Made by a program: the position numbers and the translations under genes. Source: DSUN01 sp035527715 (GTDB lineage Bacteria > Planctomycetota > PUPC01 > DSUN01). Taken from it: a DNA stretch of 7,634 bases. Location: the NCBI GenBank assembly GCA_035527715.1, contig DATKZY010000075.1:1-7634 (forward strand), written 5' to 3'. This document shows, in pieces, positions 5,689 to 7,634 of this stretch. The notes under the pieces were generated by a model, which saw nothing but the letters and a program-made list of their open reading frames with translations, was not told the origin of the DNA and searched no databases. Position 1 is the first letter of the stretch, and every line of letters starts with the position of its first letter.

Positions 5689-7359
5689 CTACTTGCCCTT
5701 CTTCGGAACCCGCAGCCAGGCCCCCTGGGCGCCTGATGTGACCAGGTGCGCGTAGCGGGTGAGCCAGCCGCTCGTGATCTTGGGCTGTGGCGCCTTCCAG
5801 CCCTTCTTCCGCCTCGCCAGCTCGGCCTTCGAGACGTGCAGCTTGATGGCTCGCCGCGGGATGTCAATCGTGATCGCGTCGCCGTCCTTCACGAGGGCGA
5901 TGGGGCCGCCCGCCGCCGCCTCGGGCGACACGTGACCGACGCACGGGCCGCGTGTGCCGCCCGAGAACCGCCCGTCGGTGATCAGCCCCACACCCGTGGT
6001 CATCCCCCTGCCCGCGAGAGCCGACGTGGGGTGGAGCATCTCGCGCATGCCCGGCCCGCCCTTCGGGCCTTCGTAGCGGATGACCACCATCATCCCCTCC
6101 TCGATCTCGCCCGCCAGGATGGCCTGCATGGCCAAGTGTTCCTCGTCGAAGACCTTCGCGGTGCCCGTCATGCACAGGGCATCGGCCGCGATGGCGCTCT
6201 GCTTCACCACGCAGCCCTCGGGCGCCAGGTTGCCCCACAGCACCGCGATCCCGCCCTCCGGGCGATACGCGGTCTCGACCGTGCGGATGACATCGCTGTC
6301 GTAGACCTTCGCCCTGCGGGCGATCTGTCGCGCCCGCGGGCCGCTCACGGTCAGGCAGTCGTGGATCCGCCTGCCGAGCCGCTGCATCACCGCAGGGATG
6401 CCCCCGGCGCTGTGAAGGTCCTCCATGAAGTGCTCGCCGGCCGGGCTGATGCGGGTGAGCGTGGGCGTCGCCTTGCTCACCTCGTCAATCATCTTGAACG
6501 GCACGTCAATCTTCGCCTCGTGGGCGATGGCGGGGATGTGGAGACAGGTGTTCGTGGACCCGCCGAGCGCCATGTCCACGCACAAGGCGTTCTCGATGGC
6601 CTCCCGGGTCATGATCGCGCGGGCCGTGATGCCCTTGCGGACCAGCTTCACGATCCGCTCGCCGCTCGCGTAGGAGATGCGATCCTTCTCGCTCGACACG
6701 GCGAGCGCGGTGCCGCAGAAGGGCAGCGACATGCCCATCGCCTCGGTGCAGCAGGCCATCGTGTTGGCCGTGAACAGCCCCGCGCAGGCGCCTGCGCCCG
6801 GGCACGCGGCCATCTCGAGCGCCTCGAGGTCCGCATCGGTCATCCCGCCCTTCGACCGGCGGCCCATGGCCTCGAACACGCCGCTCACGATGTCAATCCG
6901 CCGCTTCTCCCACCGGCCGGCCAGCATCGGCCCGCCCGTGACCACGATGGCCGGCACATCGAGCCGCGCCGCGGCCATCAGCATGCCCGGCGTGATCTTG
7001 TCGCAGTTCGTCAGCAGCACCATCCCGTCGAGCGAGTGGGCGAGCATGATCGACTCGATCATGTCCGCGATCAGCTCGCGCGATGGCAGCGAGTAGTGCA
7101 TGCCGGGGTGGCCCATCGAGATGCCGTCGCAGATCCCTGCGACCTGGAACTTCAGGGCGATGCCGCCGGCGGCGTGGATGCCCTTCTCGATGGCCCGCTC
7201 GAGGCGCGGCAGGTGGATGTGCCCTGGGATGAGGTCGGTCGCGCTCGACGCCAGGCCGATGAGCGGCTTGCCCAGGTCCTCGCGTCGCAGCCCGCAACCG
7301 TGCAGCAGCGCCCGGTGCGGCGCCGCCTCCAGCCCCTTGGTCACCACATCGCTTCGCAT
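5689..7359 (-). CDS. ilvD: Dihydroxy-acid dehydratase
   Basis: This iron-sulfur enzyme dehydrates 2,3-dihydroxy-3-methylbutanoate (or the methylpentanoate) to the 2-keto acid, for valine, isoleucine, leucine and pantothenate synthesis. It is 556 residues long, normal for the family. Motifs: MRSDVVTKGLEAAPHRAL at the N-terminus, IPGHIHL (44-50), GICDGISMGHPGM (75-87), YSLPSRELIADMIE (89-102), NCDKITPGMLMAA (118-130, cluster Cys119 and metal-binding Asp120/Lys121), CPGAGACAGLFTANTM (186-201), MALGGSTNT (263-271), EGPKGGPGMREM (430-441) and TDGRFSGGTRG (461-471) with catalytic Ser466. The segment before IPGH lacks the Cys of the TPCN motif seen in [2Fe-2S] members, as in E. coli IlvD. The ATG at 7359 has AGGAG 6 nt upstream; the frame is open to 7440, but that part lies over the promoter. 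It is monocistronic here, so an ilvBNC operon is not visible. A sugar-acid dehydratase of the same superfamily is possible but fits the motifs less well. Confidence 0.95.
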   Translation of the reverse strand: MRSDVVTKGLEAAPHRALLHGCGLRREDLGKPLIGLASSATDLIPGHIHLPRLERAIEKGIHAAGGIALKFQVAGICDGISMGHPGMHYSLPSRELIADMIESIMLAHSLDGMVLLTNCDKITPGMLMAAARLDVPAIVVTGGPMLAGRWEKRRIDIVSGVFEAMGRRSKGGMTDADLEALEMAACPGAGACAGLFTANTMACCTEAMGMSLPFCGTALAVSSEKDRISYASGERIVKLVRKGITARAIMTREAIENALCVDMALGGSTNTCLHIPAIAHEAKIDVPFKMIDEVSKATPTLTRISPAGEHFMEDLHSAGGIPAVMQRLGRRIHDCLTVSGPRARQIARRAKVYDSDVIRTVETAYRPEGGIAVLWGNLAPEGCVVKQSAIAADALCMTGTAKVFDEEHLAMQAILAGEIEEGMMVVIRYEGPKGGPGMREMLHPTSALAGRGMTTGVGLITDGRFSGGTRGPCVGHVSPEAAAGGPIALVKDGDAITIDIPRRAIKLHVSKAELARRKKGWKAPQPKITSGWLTRYAHLVTSGAQGAWLRVPKKGK

Positions 7360-7365
7360 CGGACT

Positions 7366-7370
7366 CTCCT
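7366..7370 (-). promoter_or_regulatory. Ribosome binding site of ilvD
   Basis: AGGAG on the minus strand, 6 nt before the ATG at 7359. This sets the start and excludes the 27 extra codons open upstream. Confidence 0.7.
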
Positions 7371-7407
7371 CAACAATTGTCCTCGCTTGGCGGAAGGGAT
7401 ACGGGGG

Positions 7408-7436
7408 ATTATAGGCCAGGCCCGCGGCAGTGTCAA
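7408..7436 (-). promoter_or_regulatory. Perfect-consensus sigma70 promoter of ilvD
   Basis: On the minus strand TTGACA (7431-7436) and TATAAT (7408-7413) are separated by 17 bp, a full match to the consensus in both boxes and in spacing. Transcription would start near 7401, with a leader of about 42 nt. The leader has no room for a leucine/valine leader peptide or T-box and shows only a short palindrome ACAATTGT (7373-7380). Strong constitutive expression is inferred. Confidence 0.82.
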
Positions 7437-7446
7437 ACACCGCTGG

Positions 7447-7474
7447 TTGACTGTGCGGAGGGGCCTGCTACAAT
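7447..7474 (+). promoter_or_regulatory. Sigma70-type promoter of the TIR-domain gene
   Basis: TTGACT (7447-7452) and TACAAT (7469-7474) are separated by 16 bp, each 5/6 to consensus. The start of transcription near 7481 would leave a leader of only about 13 nt that is mostly ribosome binding site. It is back to back with the ilvD promoter, with 10 bp between the -35 boxes. Confidence 0.7.
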
Positions 7475-7493
7475 GCTCGGCACGGAGGCGCCG

Positions 7494-7634
7494 ATGGCCG
7501 ACACGCCGCGAATCTTCCTGTCCTATGCCCGGGGCGATGACGAGCCATTCGTCCGCCGGCTGCACGGCGACCTGGCGGCGCGCGGCCTCGACGTGTGGTT
7601 CGACCGGGTCTCGATGCCCAATCGCGCGCTGACC
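7494..7634 (+). CDS. TIR-domain protein, N-terminus only (cut by window edge)
   Basis: Forty-seven codons are open to the last base, so the gene continues beyond the window. The ATG at 7494 has GGAGG (7484-7488) 5 nt upstream. The protein starts MADTPRIFLSYARGDDEPFV and shows TIR box 1 (RIFLSYARGDD, residues 6-16), a following helix (FVRRLHGDLAARG) and the second strand with its loop (LDVWFDRVSMPNRALT). This is the pattern of bacterial TIR_2-type domains. Such domains bind or cleave NAD+ in antiphage defence, or act as signalling adaptors. The catalytic Glu, expected further along, lies outside the window, so NADase activity cannot be judged. The 'D-R-V-S-M-P-x-R-x-L-T' stretch resembles TIR domains fused to NB-ARC/STAND ATPases with repeat sensors; that architecture is inferred from memory of the family, not seen here. 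Confidence 0.85.
   Translation, partial: MADTPRIFLSYARGDDEPFVRRLHGDLAARGLDVWFDRVSMPNRALT

Noticed and set aside
4524..5867. 447-codon minus-strand frame opposite the unknown gene
   Set aside because: It overlaps the end of ilvD, and its composition is that of an antisense GC shadow. The plus-strand reading has a better start and spacing. Since the plus-strand gene is itself uncharacterised, this is the least certain of the rejections.
5689..7359. Reading the IlvD-family protein as a sugar-acid (arabinonate or xylonate) dehydratase linked to the nearby arabinofuranosidase
   Set aside because: The N-terminal RSDVVTKGLEAAPHRAL, the SLPSRELIAD motif and the overall length match biosynthetic IlvD, and the gene has its own promoter on the opposite strand. 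No other sugar catabolic gene is present.
7373..7380. ACAATTGT palindrome in the ilvD leader as an operator
   Set aside because: An 8-bp palindrome alone is likely by chance, and no second copy was found nearby.
5746..7632. 628-codon plus-strand frame opposite ilvD
   Set aside because: ilvD on the other strand is unmistakable, and this translation is His/Arg/Ala-rich without domains. It also runs out of frame across the TIR gene start.

Overview
The window is GC-rich DNA with dense coding and no insertion sequence, RNA gene or CRISPR array that I can see. A periplasmic LptA/OstA-like protein implies a double-membraned (Gram-negative type) bacterium. The overall character (very high GC, TTG start, secreted GH51 glycosidase, TIR protein, E. 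coli-like -35/-10 promoters with TANAAT -10 boxes) would fit a Planctomycetota/PVC-type or similar environmental lineage. That placement is an inference, because no marker gene here fixes the taxonomy.

Layout from left to right. (1) 150-830 (+) is a short exported OstA/LptA-like beta-repeat protein behind its own promoter. (2) 840-2243 (-) is pyruvate kinase, convergent with the first gene and only 9 nt from it. (3) 2244-2391 is a divergent promoter region whose two -35 boxes are 6 bp apart. (4) 2392-4518 (+) is a secreted GH51-type alpha-L-arabinofuranosidase starting at TTG. (5) 4539-5648 (+) is a 369-residue helical soluble protein of unknown function, 20 nt downstream and probably in the same transcript. 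(6) 5621-5681 holds two tandem perfect hairpins between convergent genes. (7) 5689-7359 (-) is dihydroxy-acid dehydratase (ilvD) with a textbook TTGACA-N17-TATAAT promoter. (8) 7360-7493 is a second divergent promoter region. (9) 7494 to the right edge (+) is the first 47 codons of a TIR-domain protein that runs out of the window.

Functionally this is mostly chromosomal housekeeping: glycolysis (pyruvate kinase), branched-chain amino acid or pantothenate synthesis (IlvD), envelope (OstA-like) and hemicellulose side-chain removal (GH51). Each gene or pair has its own promoter, and nothing shows that the enzymes form one pathway operon. The parts most worth following up are the TIR-domain gene cut by the right edge (candidate immunity or STAND-type signalling protein), the unknown gene coupled to the arabinofuranosidase, and the two compact divergent promoter regions. 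I do not see a complete new system inside these boundaries.
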